Shown here piece after piece: positions 9,439 to 17,357 of a stretch of 64,000 nucleotides of DNA. A model generated the notes under the pieces. It searched no databases. It worked only from the letters and a program-made list of their open reading frames with translations, and had not been told where the DNA came from. The stretch comes from Paracoccaceae bacterium (GTDB lineage: Bacteria; Pseudomonadota; Alphaproteobacteria; Rhodobacterales; Rhodobacteraceae). The position numbers were made by a program, and so were the translations under genes. Position 1 is the first letter of the stretch; the number at the start of each line of letters is the position of its first letter. The DNA lies in NCBI GenBank assembly GCA_030758115.1, contig JANREX010000026.1, forward strand, positions 18,580 through 82,579. Reading direction: 5' to 3'.

Positions 9439-9470
9439 AAACAATGCCGCATTGATCCGTCAGATTGTTT
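9439..9470. promoter_or_regulatory. Second inverted repeat AAACAAT-N18-ATTGTTT
   Basis: Exact 7-base inverted repeat 66 bases before the start of the 49-aa gene, matching the arms of the repeat at 9293-9325 about 145 bases upstream. Two copies of the same spaced inverted repeat in one non-coding region suggest protein binding. Confidence 0.45.
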
Positions 9471-9535
9471 CCATAACGGGCCAAACCATCACGGCAGCGC
9501 CCGCAAAGCCTGATCAGAGGACGGGGACAAGACAG

Positions 9536-9685
9536 ATGAAAAACAAACGCTGGATCAAGTCGGTTCTCGAAACCGCAAAAGCCATCGAGCTGGATCAACC
9601 CTCTCTGCCATGGCAACGCGGTCGCCTGCGTGCGGCGATGGTCGCCAAACGCCGTGCCGCGCCGAAGCTGTCGCGCCGCGCCTGA
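9536..9685 (+). CDS. Small basic protein, unknown function
   Basis: A 49-residue, strongly basic peptide (MKNKRWIKSVLETAKAIELD at the start, KRRAAPKLSRRA at the end). A purine-rich stretch (GAGGACGGGGACAAG) precedes the ATG, and the ORF is followed 25 bases later by a good terminator, so it forms a complete short transcription unit. The frame is open from 9452, but the ATG at 9536 is best placed. I recognise no family with certainty. It may bind nucleic acid given its charge, but that is inference. Confidence 0.6.
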   Translation: MKNKRWIKSVLETAKAIELDQPSLPWQRGRLRAAMVAKRRAAPKLSRRA

Positions 9686-9989
9686 AACCCCCTCCTTTTT
9701 CAGCAGAAGGCCGCCCTCCTCCCGGGGCGGCTTTTTGCATGTGGCACGCCGATGGCTGCGGCACGGGCACAGGCCGGATTGCTGACACAAGTCGAATCAA
9801 AATATGGCAGCTTTGTCCAAACGGCTGAAACAAAAGCTGCGGCACACCCGGATTGCGCCCCCATCGTCGCAGATTGTTCCGACTTTTTGACAAAAGTGTC
9901 GGGAATCGGGCCTTTGGTATCACTGAAAACTTTAACCAAAGTCCTTTCGGTGTTGTCGGTGGGGGCCGACACGACTGCGACGCCAACTG
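9686..9989. other. 304-base intergenic region between the small gene and the Hint-domain gene
   Basis: Contains the terminator of the small gene at its left end. A hairpin lies around 9880-9902 (ACTTTT-TGAC-AAAAGT inside longer complementary arms) and includes a TTGACA (9887-9892) without a matching -10 at normal spacing. An open frame from 9752 runs through it into the Hint gene in another frame, but has no family-like sequence. Confidence 0.5.
9710..9736 (+). terminator. Rho-independent terminator after the 49-aa gene
   Basis: Stem GCCGCCC / GGGCGGC (9710-9716 with 9725-9731), followed by TTTTT. Lies 25 bases after the stop codon. Confidence 0.85.
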
Positions 9990-10952
9990 ATGGTGAAGCG
10001 CATGGCATTGCACGCCCCCTCGGCCAGACATCTGGCAACGCACAAGACATCTTCCGGCATCACGCTTGCAAAAGGGGCGATTCCGCCCTGTTCGGCCGCC
10101 GCTTCGGTGCTGCGCGACGCGCGTGACACGCCCGCCCCCAAACCCGCATGCGAGACCCCGCGCACATCCATTCGCCCGACCCCCGGCGCAGCGATGCCCA
10201 AGACCCGCCCCATGCCGCAACCCCTGCGCGCAGCCCCGACCGGTGCGATGCCCGCGATGCGCCGCTACGAGGTGAGCGCCCTGGGAAAGGACGGCGACAT
10301 CGTCGAAAGCCGCCATGTCGCGCCGGCCACGCCCCTGTTCGAATCCGCCTTTTCCGCCTTTGCCCGCGGCACGCTGCTGACAACCACCGACGGCCTTTGC
10401 GCGATCGAGGATCTGGTGCCCGGCATGAAGGTCGAAACGGTCGAATTCGGCGCGCGCCCGGTTCTGTGGATCGGATCAATGACCATCCTGCCCGAGGCGG
10501 CCACGGATGATCCGGACCAGGCGCGCATGACGCGGATCATGGCGGATACATTCGGCATGGGTCGCCCCATGGCGGATGTCATGGCGGGGCCAGGCGCGCG
10601 GATGTTGCACCGTCCCGCCGCCCTGCGCGAGTTGCAGGGCAAGGGTGCGCGTTCCGGCCAGGTCTTCACCCCGGTTGCGGATTTCGAAGACGGCACGAGC
10701 GCGATCCGCATCACGCCGCCGCGCCCGGTGACCGTGTATCACCTCTGTCTGGATCGCCACGCCTCGATCAAGGTGTCGGGGCTGGACATGGAAAGCTTCC
10801 ATCCGGGTCTGGGGCTGGAGCAGCGGATCGGGCCGAATGCGCTGTCGGTCTTCCTGTCACTTTTCCCGCATATCCGCAGCCTTGACGACTTCGGGCCGCT
10901 GGCCTACCCGCGCGCCTCGCTTGCCACGCTGGACAGCCTGACGGCGGCATAG
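9990..10952 (+). CDS. Hint-domain (Hint_2) protein lacking the N-terminal cysteine
   Basis: A 320-residue protein with a low-complexity, Pro/Ala/Arg-rich first 90 residues and then a Hedgehog/intein-type domain (about residues 118-275) of the Hint_2 kind common in Rhodobacterales. Family segments are GTLLTTTDG-AIEDLVPGMKVET, RPVLWIG and the closing VYHLCLDRHASIKVSGLDMESFHPG. Other members begin this domain with Cys-Phe; here it is Ala123-Phe124, so the nucleophile for autoprocessing is absent. Start 9990 (ATG) is chosen; 10002 is an alternative. No signal peptide. Function unknown. Confidence 0.8.
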   Translation: MVKRMALHAPSARHLATHKTSSGITLAKGAIPPCSAAASVLRDARDTPAPKPACETPRTSIRPTPGAAMPKTRPMPQPLRAAPTGAMPAMRRYEVSALGKDGDIVESRHVAPATPLFESAFSAFARGTLLTTTDGLCAIEDLVPGMKVETVEFGARPVLWIGSMTILPEAATDDPDQARMTRIMADTFGMGRPMADVMAGPGARMLHRPAALRELQGKGARSGQVFTPVADFEDGTSAIRITPPRPVTVYHLCLDRHASIKVSGLDMESFHPGLGLEQRIGPNALSVFLSLFPHIRSLDDFGPLAYPRASLATLDSLTAA

Positions 10953-10962
10953 AAGCAGGCAA

Positions 10963-10985
10963 GGGGCGCCAACTGGGCGCCCCGT
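10963..10985 (+). terminator. Possible terminator hairpin after the Hint gene
   Basis: Stem GGGGCGCC / GGCGCCCC (10963-10970 with 10976-10983), starting 10 bases after the stop codon. There is no real T-tract, so termination may be weak or bidirectional with the convergent lrp gene. Confidence 0.45.
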
Positions 10986-11006
10986 TCACACCCCGTGTGT
11001 GCGATA

Positions 11007-11507
11007 TCAGGCAGAGCGGCTGAGCCGCGCTTCCAGCACGTCGAAGGGTACGCCCGGTTCATCCTTGGCGCAGCGGATCACAAGACTTGTCTTGACGCTG
11101 GCGACGTTGTCGGCGGCGGTCAGTTGCTCGGTCAGGAAGGACTGGAAGGTGCTCAGATCCGGGGCCACGCATTTGAGGATGAAATCCACCTCACCGTTGA
11201 GCATGTGACACTCGCGCACCAGAGGCCAGGCGCGGCAGCGGGCCTCGAAGGCGGACAGATCCGCCTCGGCCTGGCTTTGCAGACCGACCATGGCGAAGAC
11301 CTGCACCTCGAACCCCAATTCGCGCGGATCGACCTTGGCATGATAGCCACGAATATATCCCGCCTCTTCCAGTGTGCGCACGCGGCGCAGGCAGGGCGGC
11401 GCGGAAATGCCCACGCGCTTTGCCAGCTCGACATTGGTCATGCGACCGTCCGCCTGCAATTCCGCGAGGATTTTCCGATCAATCGGGTCAAGCCGCGTTC
11501 CGGCCAT
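11007..11507 (-). CDS. Lrp/AsnC family transcriptional regulator
   Basis: A 166-residue DNA-binding regulator. The N-terminal winged helix-turn-helix (LDPIDRKILAELQADGRMTNVELAKRVGISAPPCLRRVR) is followed by the RAM/AsnC effector domain (from about residue 75), where amino acids typically bind. It is divergent from trxB. Whether it is autoregulatory or controls trxB cannot be read from the sequence. The ligand is unknown. Confidence 0.92.
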   Translation of the reverse strand: MAGTRLDPIDRKILAELQADGRMTNVELAKRVGISAPPCLRRVRTLEEAGYIRGYHAKVDPRELGFEVQVFAMVGLQSQAEADLSAFEARCRAWPLVRECHMLNGEVDFILKCVAPDLSTFQSFLTEQLTAADNVASVKTSLVIRCAKDEPGVPFDVLEARLSRSA

Positions 11508-11533
11508 GTTTCTGCTCTCCTTGAGGACGGTTT

Positions 11534-11561
11534 CTTATAGCATTGCCTGTGGCGCACGCAA
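11534..11561 (-). promoter_or_regulatory. Putative promoter of the lrp-type gene
   Basis: Minus-strand TTGCGT, a 16-base spacer and TATAAG, ending about 27 bases upstream of the ATG. Confidence 0.5.
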
Positions 11562-11702
11562 TATTATTTCACCGATACGCAAGATCGTTTCAACACCGCG
11601 CCGAATGGCCGCCTATGCCGATCCGCGCTTGGGGCTTTTCGCGCTCGCGCAGCGGGTCTATATGCTGTCCGGATACCAGATTCAAAGACAAAGGTGGCAC
11701 CC

Positions 11703-12647
11703 ATGGCCGAGACGCGACACACGAAGGTTCTGATCATCGGCTCGGGGCCTGCGGGCTATACGGCGGGCGTCTATGCCAGCCGCGCCATGCTTGAACCGAT
11801 CCTTGTGCAGGGCATCGAACCGGGTGGCCAGCTGACAACCACGACCGAAGTCGAAAACTGGCCCGGCGACACCGAAGTGCAGGGGCCCGACCTCATGGTG
11901 CGGATGCAGGACCATGCCAAGGCAATGGGCTGCGAGATCATCGGCGACATCATCGTGTCGCTGGACACGAATGCGCGCCCCTTCGTGGCAAAGGGTGACA
12001 GCGGCACGACCTACACGGCCGATGCGGTGATCCTGGCCACGGGCGCGCGCGCCAAATGGCTGGGGCTGCCTTCGGAAGATGCGTTCAAGGGTTTTGGCGT
12101 GTCTGCCTGCGCCACCTGCGACGGCTTTTTCTATCGTGGTCAGGAAATCGTCGTGATCGGTGGCGGCAACACCGCGGTCGAAGAGGCGCTGTTTCTGACC
12201 AACTTCGCCTCGAAGGTCACGCTGATCCATCGTCGCGACACATTGCGCGCCGAAAGGATCCTGCAGGATCGCCTGTTCAAGAACCCCAAGATCGAAACCC
12301 TCTGGTTCCACCAACTGGAAGAGGTGATCGGCGAGGACAATCCCAAGGGTGTCACGGGCGTGCGCGTCAAGCATGTCGACACCGGCGCGATCACCGAGAT
12401 CCCCTGCAAGGGCGTGTTCGTGGCCATCGGCCATGCGCCTGCGAACGAACTGGTCAAGGATGTGCTGGAGCTGCACAACGGCGGTTACGTCACCGTCAAG
12501 CCGGGCAGCACCGAGACCTCGATTCCCGGCATCTTCGCCGCGGGCGACCTGACGGACCACAAGTATCGTCAGGCCGTGACATCGGCGGGGATGGGCTGCA
12601 TGGCGGCGCTGGACGCTGAACGCTTTCTGGCCGGGCATCAGGGATAA
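11703..12647 (+). CDS. trxB: Thioredoxin-disulfide reductase
   Basis: FAD enzyme that reduces thioredoxin with NADPH. The 314-residue protein has the FAD motif [15 protein letters not shown], the redox-active CATCDG, the NADPH motif [13 protein letters not shown] and the closing FAD segment [34 protein letters not shown] 11703 follows an AAGGTGG ribosome-binding site; a GTG lies nine bases upstream inside that site. It stands alone on its strand behind the divergent lrp-type gene. Confidence 0.95.
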   Translation: MAETRHTKVLIIGSGPAGYTAGVYASRAMLEPILVQGIEPGGQLTTTTEVENWPGDTEVQGPDLMVRMQDHAKAMGCEIIGDIIVSLDTNARPFVAKGDSGTTYTADAVILATGARAKWLGLPSEDAFKGFGVSACATCDGFFYRGQEIVVIGGGNTAVEEALFLTNFASKVTLIHRRDTLRAERILQDRLFKNPKIETLWFHQLEEVIGEDNPKGVTGVRVKHVDTGAITEIPCKGVFVAIGHAPANELVKDVLELHNGGYVTVKPGSTETSIPGIFAAGDLTDHKYRQAVTSAGMGCMAALDAERFLAGHQG

Positions 12648-12676
12648 TCGTCCACGGATCTGCAAAAAAGACTCAC

Positions 12677-12732
12677 TTTCGTCCGAAATCTAACTTTCGG
12701 GCGAAGTCTGCTTGAATTTCGTCCCTTTCAAG
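12677..12732 (+). promoter_or_regulatory. Tandem operator-like palindromes upstream of sat-cysC
   Basis: TTTCGTCCGAAA (12677-12688) is a perfect palindrome apart from its central TC. TTTCGGGCGAAG follows at 12695-12706, exactly 18 bases further on. A third half-like copy TTTCGTCC starts at 12717, inside an inverted repeat CTTGAA-N10-TTCAAG (12711-12732). The cluster ends about 95 bases before the sat-cysC start. It looks like a multi-site operator for a sulfur-responsive regulator, but no regulator gene is adjacent. Confidence 0.5.
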
Positions 12733-12826
12733 CGCTAGACGGCCCCCGATCCTGCATGGTTTTGCAGGCTCGCAACCGCTTGTGACTTACCTGGTTTCCC
12801 GTCTGATCCGCATTGAAAGACCTATC

Positions 12827-14533
12827 ATGTACACGCCCAACCTGGCACCGATCCCCGAACTTTACGTCTCCTACGAGAGCGCACAGAAACTCAAGATCGA
12901 GGCCGGTCAGCTGATCAGCTGGGATCTGACCCCGCGCCAGGTCTGTGACCTGGAACTGCTGATGAACGGCGGCTTCAACCCGTTGAAAGGGTTCCTGAGC
13001 CAGCAAGATTACGACAGCGTCGTGGACCGCATGCGCCTGGCCGATGGCACGCTCTGGCCGATGCCGATCACGCTGGATGTGCCCGATGCCTTTGCCGAGA
13101 AGCTGGAAATCGGTCAGGACATCGCGCTGCGCGACCAGGAAGGCGTGATCCTGGCCACGATGACCGTGACCGACCGCTGGGTGCCCAACAAGGCGCTTGA
13201 GGCGGAAAAGGTATTTGGTGCCGACGATTCCGCCCATCCGGCGGTCAACTACCTGCACAACACCGCGGGCGCCGTCTATCTGGGTGGGCCTGTCACCGGC
13301 ATCCAGCAGCCCGTGCATTATGATTTCAAGGGACGCCGCGACACGCCGAACGAGTTGCGCGCCCTGTTCCGCAAGCTGGGCTGGCGCAAGGTCGTGGCCT
13401 TCCAGACCCGCAACCCGCTGCACCGCGCGCACCAGGAACTGACCTTCCGCGCCGCGCGCGAAGCACAGGCCAACCTGCTGATCCATCCGGTCGTGGGCAT
13501 GACCAAGCCGGGTGACGTCGATCATTTCACGCGCGTGCGCTGCTATGAGGCGGTGCTGGATCAATATCCGTCCTCCACCACGACGATGAGCCTGCTGAAC
13601 CTTGCCATGCGCATGGCCGGCCCGCGCGAAGCGGTCTGGCACGGGCTGATCCGCAAGAACCACGGCTGCACCCATTTCATCGTGGGCCGCGACCACGCCG
13701 GTCCCGGCAAGAACAGCGCGGGCCAGGATTTCTACGGCCCCTATGACGCGCAGACCCTGTTCAAGGAACATGAGGCCGAGATCGGGCTGGAGATGGTCGA
13801 TTTCAAGCACATGGTCTATGTGCAGGAAAAGGCGCAGTATTTCCCCGCCGATGAGGTGCCGGAAGGCTCGACCGTGCTGGACATCTCGGGCACCGAATTG
13901 CGCCGCCGTCTGGCCGAAGGGCTGGAGATCCCCGAGTGGTTTTCCTTCCCGCAAGTCGTGTCCGAACTGCGCCGCACCCGCCCGCCACGGTCCAGGCAGG
14001 GCTTTACCGTCTTCTTCACGGGCTTTTCGGGCTCGGGCAAGTCAACCATCGCCAATGCGCTGATGATCAAGCTGATGGAGATGGGGGGCCGCCCCGTCAC
14101 GCTGCTGGATGGTGACGTGGTGCGCAAGAACCTCAGCTCCGAGCTGGGCTTCAGCAAGGAACACCGCGACCTGAACATCCGCCGCATCGGCTATGTCGCC
14201 TCCGAGATCACCAAGAACGGCGGGATCGCGATCTGCGCGCCCATCGCGCCCTATGCCACCACCCGCCGCGCCGTGCGCGAGGAGATCGAGCAGTTCGGCG
14301 CCTTCCTGGAGGTGCATGTCGCCACCAGTCTGGAAGAATGCGAACGCCGTGACCGCAAGGGCCTCTACAAGCTGGCGCGCGAGGGCAAGATCAAGGAATT
14401 CACCGGGATTTCCGATCCTTACGATATCCCCGAAAACCCCGAACTGCGCCTGGACACCGAGAATGTCGAAGTGGACAACTGCGCGCATCAGGTGATCCTG
14501 AAGCTGGAAAGCATGGGGCTGATCGCGGTCTGA
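12827..14533 (+). CDS. Bifunctional sulfate adenylyltransferase / adenylylsulfate kinase
   Basis: Activates sulfate to APS (ATP sulfurylase domain, about residues 1-385) and phosphorylates APS to PAPS (APS kinase domain, about 392-568), two consecutive steps of assimilatory sulfate activation. Motifs are QTRNPLHRAH (193-202) and VGRDHAGPG in the sulfurylase, and P-loop GFSGSGKST (399-407) and LDGDVVRKNL in the kinase. ATG 12827 is preferred over an upstream GTG at 12782 because the family begins near this residue. It is monocistronic with its own terminator and tandem palindromes upstream. Confidence 0.95.
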   Translation: MYTPNLAPIPELYVSYESAQKLKIEAGQLISWDLTPRQVCDLELLMNGGFNPLKGFLSQQDYDSVVDRMRLADGTLWPMPITLDVPDAFAEKLEIGQDIALRDQEGVILATMTVTDRWVPNKALEAEKVFGADDSAHPAVNYLHNTAGAVYLGGPVTGIQQPVHYDFKGRRDTPNELRALFRKLGWRKVVAFQTRNPLHRAHQELTFRAAREAQANLLIHPVVGMTKPGDVDHFTRVRCYEAVLDQYPSSTTTMSLLNLAMRMAGPREAVWHGLIRKNHGCTHFIVGRDHAGPGKNSAGQDFYGPYDAQTLFKEHEAEIGLEMVDFKHMVYVQEKAQYFPADEVPEGSTVLDISGTELRRRLAEGLEIPEWFSFPQVVSELRRTRPPRSRQGFTVFFTGFSGSGKSTIANALMIKLMEMGGRPVTLLDGDVVRKNLSSELGFSKEHRDLNIRRIGYVASEITKNGGIAICAPIAPYATTRRAVREEIEQFGAFLEVHVATSLEECERRDRKGLYKLAREGKIKEFTGISDPYDIPENPELRLDTENVEVDNCAHQVILKLESMGLIAV

Positions 14534-14555
14534 CCCGCAGCCCGGCGCGACATGC

Positions 14556-14587
14556 AAAAGGCCGCATCACGCGATGCGGCCTTTTTT
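14556..14587. terminator. Bidirectional rho-independent terminator
   Basis: Perfect nine-base stem GGCCGCATC / GATGCGGCC (14560-14568 with 14573-14581), loop ACGC. T6 follows on the plus strand, and the AAAA before it gives T4 on the minus strand. It serves sat-cysC and the convergent DUF1150 gene. Confidence 0.9.
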
Positions 14588-14610
14588 GATCCTGCGGACA
14601 GGCAAGCCTG

Positions 14611-14838
14611 TCAGTGTACGGCGACCGGGGCCATCTGGTTCTGGCGCGCCAGCACAAAGGCCAGCCTGCGATCCTTGACCAGCGCCAGCTGATTGCCGGT
14701 TGCATCGTGCACGGCATAAAGCGTGTCCATGCCCATGGCTTGCTGGCGAATGTCCTCGGGCAGGTCGGCCACCTTCACGGGGCGCACATAGACGATGGGG
14801 TTTGCGCCCTCGTCACCGAAATCGAATTTCGCATCCAT
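14611..14838 (-). CDS. DUF1150 family protein
   Basis: A 75-residue protein of the DUF1150 family, found in alphaproteobacteria next to small heat shock genes. Recognisable segments are NPIVYVRPVKVADLP, LYAVHDATGNQLALVKDR and AFVLARQNQM. It starts three bases after the hsp20 stop, so it is co-transcribed and probably heat-induced. No biochemical role is known. An ATG start with a GGA-containing upstream region is used. Confidence 0.85.
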   Translation of the reverse strand: MDAKFDFGDEGANPIVYVRPVKVADLPEDIRQQAMGMDTLYAVHDATGNQLALVKDRRLAFVLARQNQMAPVAVH

Positions 14839-14841
14839 GGC

Positions 14842-15255
14842 TTATCCTTTCCTGATCCTGATGGTCTGAACAACCGTCTCGGGTTCGGCGCGGCTCAGGT
14901 CCACATGCAGCAGACCGTTTTCCATGATCGCCTCGCCCACCTCGACCCCGTCGGCCAGCACGAAGCTGCGCTGGAACTGACGCGCGGCGATACCGCGATG
15001 CAGATAGACGCGCCCCTCGCCATCGTCGCGTTGCCGACCCCGGATCACCAGTTGGCGATCCTCGACCGTGATGGCCAGATCGGTTTCGCCAAACCCCGCA
15101 ACCGCAAGGGTGATCCTGTAGGAATTATTCGACGTCTGTTCGATATTGAAAGGCGGATAGCCTTCGTTGCCGGATTTCGCATTCCGCTCCAGCAACCGTT
15201 CCAGCTGGTCGAAACCCAGCAGATAGGGGTGTGACCCCAAGGTCAGTTTCGTCAT
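14842..15255 (-). CDS. Small heat shock protein, Hsp20/IbpA family
   Basis: ATP-independent holdase that binds unfolding proteins. The 137-residue alpha-crystallin-domain protein has YPPFNIEQTSNNSYRITLAVAGF, the segment VYLHRGIAARQFQRSFVL and a C-terminal tail ending IRIRKG. The frame is open to 15447, but the family start MTKLTLGSHPYLLGFDQLE is at 15255, preceded by AAGGA. Upstream there is an excellent sigma-32 promoter, and the short 5' leader can pair with the ribosome-binding site. Confidence 0.93.
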   Translation of the reverse strand: MTKLTLGSHPYLLGFDQLERLLERNAKSGNEGYPPFNIEQTSNNSYRITLAVAGFGETDLAITVEDRQLVIRGRQRDDGEGRVYLHRGIAARQFQRSFVLADGVEVGEAIMENGLLHVDLSRAEPETVVQTIRIRKG

Positions 15256-15258
15256 CGA

Positions 15259-15296
15259 CACGTCCTTGTCAAAAGCGACCGTCCAAACCAAGGGCC
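15259..15296 (-). promoter_or_regulatory. Possible RNA thermometer covering the hsp20 ribosome-binding site
   Basis: In the minus-strand leader, CCTTG (15293-15289) is exactly complementary to CAAGG (15268-15264), which contains the Shine-Dalgarno sequence, with a 20-base loop between. Small alphaproteobacterial hsp20 genes often have temperature-opened leaders (ROSE-like). The pairing is only five bases, so this is a hypothesis. Confidence 0.3.
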
Positions 15297-15322
15297 CCTG
15301 TGCGGCGACCCCTTCGTCTAAA

Positions 15323-15351
15323 ATATGGGGCGCAGGTCTGCGGTGCACAAG
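15323..15351 (-). promoter_or_regulatory. Sigma-32 (RpoH) promoter of hsp20-DUF1150
   Basis: Minus-strand CTTG (15351-15348), a 17-base spacer, then CCCCATAT (15330-15323). This matches the bacterial sigma-32 consensus CTTG / CCCCATNT closely. The predicted transcript start is about 60 bases before the hsp20 ATG. Confidence 0.75.
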
Positions 15352-15400
15352 TCCCCAGATGCAACCGGGGCCAAACCAAAGGGGGCCACACCGAGATACT

Positions 15401-15428
15401 TTGCGAATTGCCCGTTTTTCAGTATGTT
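15401..15428 (+). promoter_or_regulatory. Putative promoter of ydcH
   Basis: TTGCGA, a 16-base spacer and TATGTT, about 50 bases before the ydcH ATG. Reasonable match to the housekeeping consensus in an AT-richer patch. Confidence 0.45.
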
Positions 15429-15478
15429 GTTGGTCCGTGCACGACACGGGGGAATCACCTGCCTGGGAAATTCACGCC

Positions 15479-15703
15479 ATGAACGCCATCAGCGATATCT
15501 CGATGAAGACCGACGATGTGCTGCGTGTGGAGCTTGAGGTTTTCCGCCGCGAGCATCGTGATCTTGACGATGCCATCACTGCCCTTGTCGAAAAGGGAAC
15601 CGGCGATCAGCTGACCATACAACGGCTGAAAAAGAAGAAACTGCGCCTCAAGGACATGATCGCCCGGATCGAGGATCGCCTGACCCCCGATATCATCGCC
15701 TGA
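15479..15703 (+). CDS. YdcH family protein (DUF465)
   Basis: A 74-residue, largely helical protein with the DUF465 core FRREHRDLDDAITALVEKGTGDQLTIQRLKKKKLRLKD, where the basic KKKKLRLKD stretch is characteristic. Function unknown; related proteins are widespread in proteobacteria. The frame runs upstream to 15266 with non-family residues, so the ATG at 15479 is chosen. It stands just upstream of purE, which seems to have its own promoter. Confidence 0.85.
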   Translation: MNAISDISMKTDDVLRVELEVFRREHRDLDDAITALVEKGTGDQLTIQRLKKKKLRLKDMIARIEDRLTPDIIA

Positions 15704-15713
15704 TCCCGTGCCA

Positions 15714-15741
15714 TTGCACAGGGCAGCGCCTTGGCTATAGT
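15714..15741 (+). promoter_or_regulatory. Putative promoter of purE-purK
   Basis: TTGCAC, a 16-base spacer and TATAGT, with the purE ATG 32 bases downstream. Confidence 0.5.
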
Positions 15742-15772
15742 GCGCGCTCAATCTGACAGGGGGTGCGCGCGC

Positions 15773-16261
15773 ATGGCCGACATCAAGGTAGGGATCATCA
15801 TGGGCAGCCAGTCGGACTGGCCGACCATGAAGGAAGCAGCCGACATGCTGGATGCGCTGGGCGTGCCCTATGAGGCGCGGATCGTGTCGGCGCATCGCAC
15901 GCCGGACCGGCTGTGGGACTACGGCAAGAGCGCCGTGGATCGCGGCCTTCAGGTGATCATCGCGGGCGCGGGCGGTGCGGCGCATCTGCCGGGCATGATG
16001 GCCTCCAAGACGCGCGTGCCGGTGATCGGCGTGCCGGTCCAGACCAAGGCGCTGTCAGGTGTGGACAGCCTTTACTCGATCCTGCAGATGCCGCGCGGCT
16101 ATCCGGTCGCGACCATGGCGATCGGTGCGGCAGGGGCGGCCAATGCCGGGCTGATGGCGGCCGGTATTCTGGCCCTTCAGGATGCGGCGCTGGCCGCACG
16201 TCTGGACGCCTGGCGCGCGGATCTGTCCGCCTCGATCCCCGAGGTGCCTGTGGATGAGTGA
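15773..16261 (+). CDS. purE: 5-(carboxyamino)imidazole ribonucleotide mutase
   Basis: Converts N5-CAIR to CAIR in de novo purine synthesis. The 162-residue class I PurE has the motifs [35 protein letters not shown] and [11 protein letters not shown]. It starts at ATG 15773, not the upstream 15731 start that would add 14 unrelated residues. The stop overlaps the purK start by eight bases, so the two are coupled, matching their consecutive reactions. Confidence 0.95.
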   Translation: MADIKVGIIMGSQSDWPTMKEAADMLDALGVPYEARIVSAHRTPDRLWDYGKSAVDRGLQVIIAGAGGAAHLPGMMASKTRVPVIGVPVQTKALSGVDSLYSILQMPRGYPVATMAIGAAGAANAGLMAAGILALQDAALAARLDAWRADLSASIPEVPVDE

Positions 16262-17330
16262 GATGCTGAAAACGGGTGCCACCATCGGCATTCTGGGCGG
16301 CGGGCAACTGGGCCGCATGCTGTCTGTCGCGGCCAGCCGCCTTGGCTTTCGCACCCATATCTTCGAGCCGGGCGCGCATCCGCCAGCCGCCGATGTGGCG
16401 CATCAGGTGACAACCGCCCCTTACGAGGATGCCGCCGCCCTTGGTGCCTTTGCGGCATCGGTCGATGTGATCACCTACGAGTTCGAGAACATCCCCACCA
16501 CGGCGCTGGACCTGCTGGAGCCGCTGCGCCCGATCCGTCCGGGCCGCGAGGCGCTGCGCATCAGCCAGGACCGGATCACCGAGAAGGATTTCCTGACCGG
16601 GCTGGGGCTGCAGACCGCGCCCTATGCCGCCGTGGACGATGCCACATCCCTTGACGCGGCGATTGCCGCCGTGGGCGTGCCCGCGATCCTCAAGACCCGG
16701 CGCTTTGGCTATGACGGCAAGGGGCAGTCGCGGCTGATGACTGCGGCGGATGCGCCCCGCGCACTGGCCGATATGGCCGGCAGCCCCGCGATCCTGGAAG
16801 GGTTCGTTGATTTCCAGTACGAGGTGTCGGTGATCGGCGCGCGCAACACGCGTGGCGATGTGGCCTGCTACGATCCGGGCGAGAACGTGCACCGTGACGG
16901 GATCCTGCATACGACCACGGTGCCCTCGCGCCTGTCCGGCAAGTTGCGCATGGATGCGGTGCTGCTGACCGCGAAGATCCTGAACGCGCTGGATTATGTG
17001 GGCGTCATGGGGGTCGAGCTGTTTGTCACGCCCCAGGGTCTGATCGTGAACGAGATCGCGCCGCGCGTGCACAATTCGGGTCACTGGACGCAGAACGGCT
17101 GCACCATCGACCAGTTCGAGCAGCATATCCGCGCCGTCGCGGGCTGGCCGCTTGGCGATGGGTCGCGCCATGCCGATGTGGTGATGGAAAACCTGATCGG
17201 CGCCGACATGGACCGCGTGCCGGATCTGGCGCGCGAGCCCGCAACGGCCCTGCATCTTTACGGCAAGGCCGAGGTCAAGGCCGGTCGCAAGATGGGCCAT
17301 GTGAACCGGATCGTGACGCCCAAGGGCTGA
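16254..17330 (+). CDS. purK: 5-(carboxyamino)imidazole ribonucleotide synthase
   Basis: ATP-grasp enzyme making N5-CAIR from AIR, bicarbonate and ATP; its product is the substrate of the neighbouring PurE. The 358 residues have the N-terminal [16 protein letters not shown]-grasp segments [13 protein letters not shown] and [13 protein letters not shown], and [13 protein letters not shown] near the active site. ATG 16254 overlaps the purE end; ATG 16263 is an equally plausible start. Confidence 0.95.
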   Translation: MSEMLKTGATIGILGGGQLGRMLSVAASRLGFRTHIFEPGAHPPAADVAHQVTTAPYEDAAALGAFAASVDVITYEFENIPTTALDLLEPLRPIRPGREALRISQDRITEKDFLTGLGLQTAPYAAVDDATSLDAAIAAVGVPAILKTRRFGYDGKGQSRLMTAADAPRALADMAGSPAILEGFVDFQYEVSVIGARNTRGDVACYDPGENVHRDGILHTTTVPSRLSGKLRMDAVLLTAKILNALDYVGVMGVELFVTPQGLIVNEIAPRVHNSGHWTQNGCTIDQFEQHIRAVAGWPLGDGSRHADVVMENLIGADMDRVPDLAREPATALHLYGKAEVKAGRKMGHVNRIVTPKG

Positions 17331-17335
17331 GGTGT

Positions 17336-17357
17336 CCGGCCTTCAGCGGAAGGCCGG
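17336..17357. terminator. Hairpin between purK and the 2OG-oxygenase gene
   Basis: Perfect eight-base stem CCGGCCTT / AAGGCCGG (17336-17343 with 17350-17357) located between convergent genes and spanning the stop codon of the minus-strand gene. No T-tract, so it may act as an RNA-stabilising stem or a weak bidirectional terminator. Confidence 0.45.

Noticed and set aside
9752-10126. Open frame of 124 codons upstream of and overlapping the Hint gene
   Set aside because: No ribosome-binding site, crosses a hairpin, overlaps the Hint gene in a different frame and lacks a recognisable domain.
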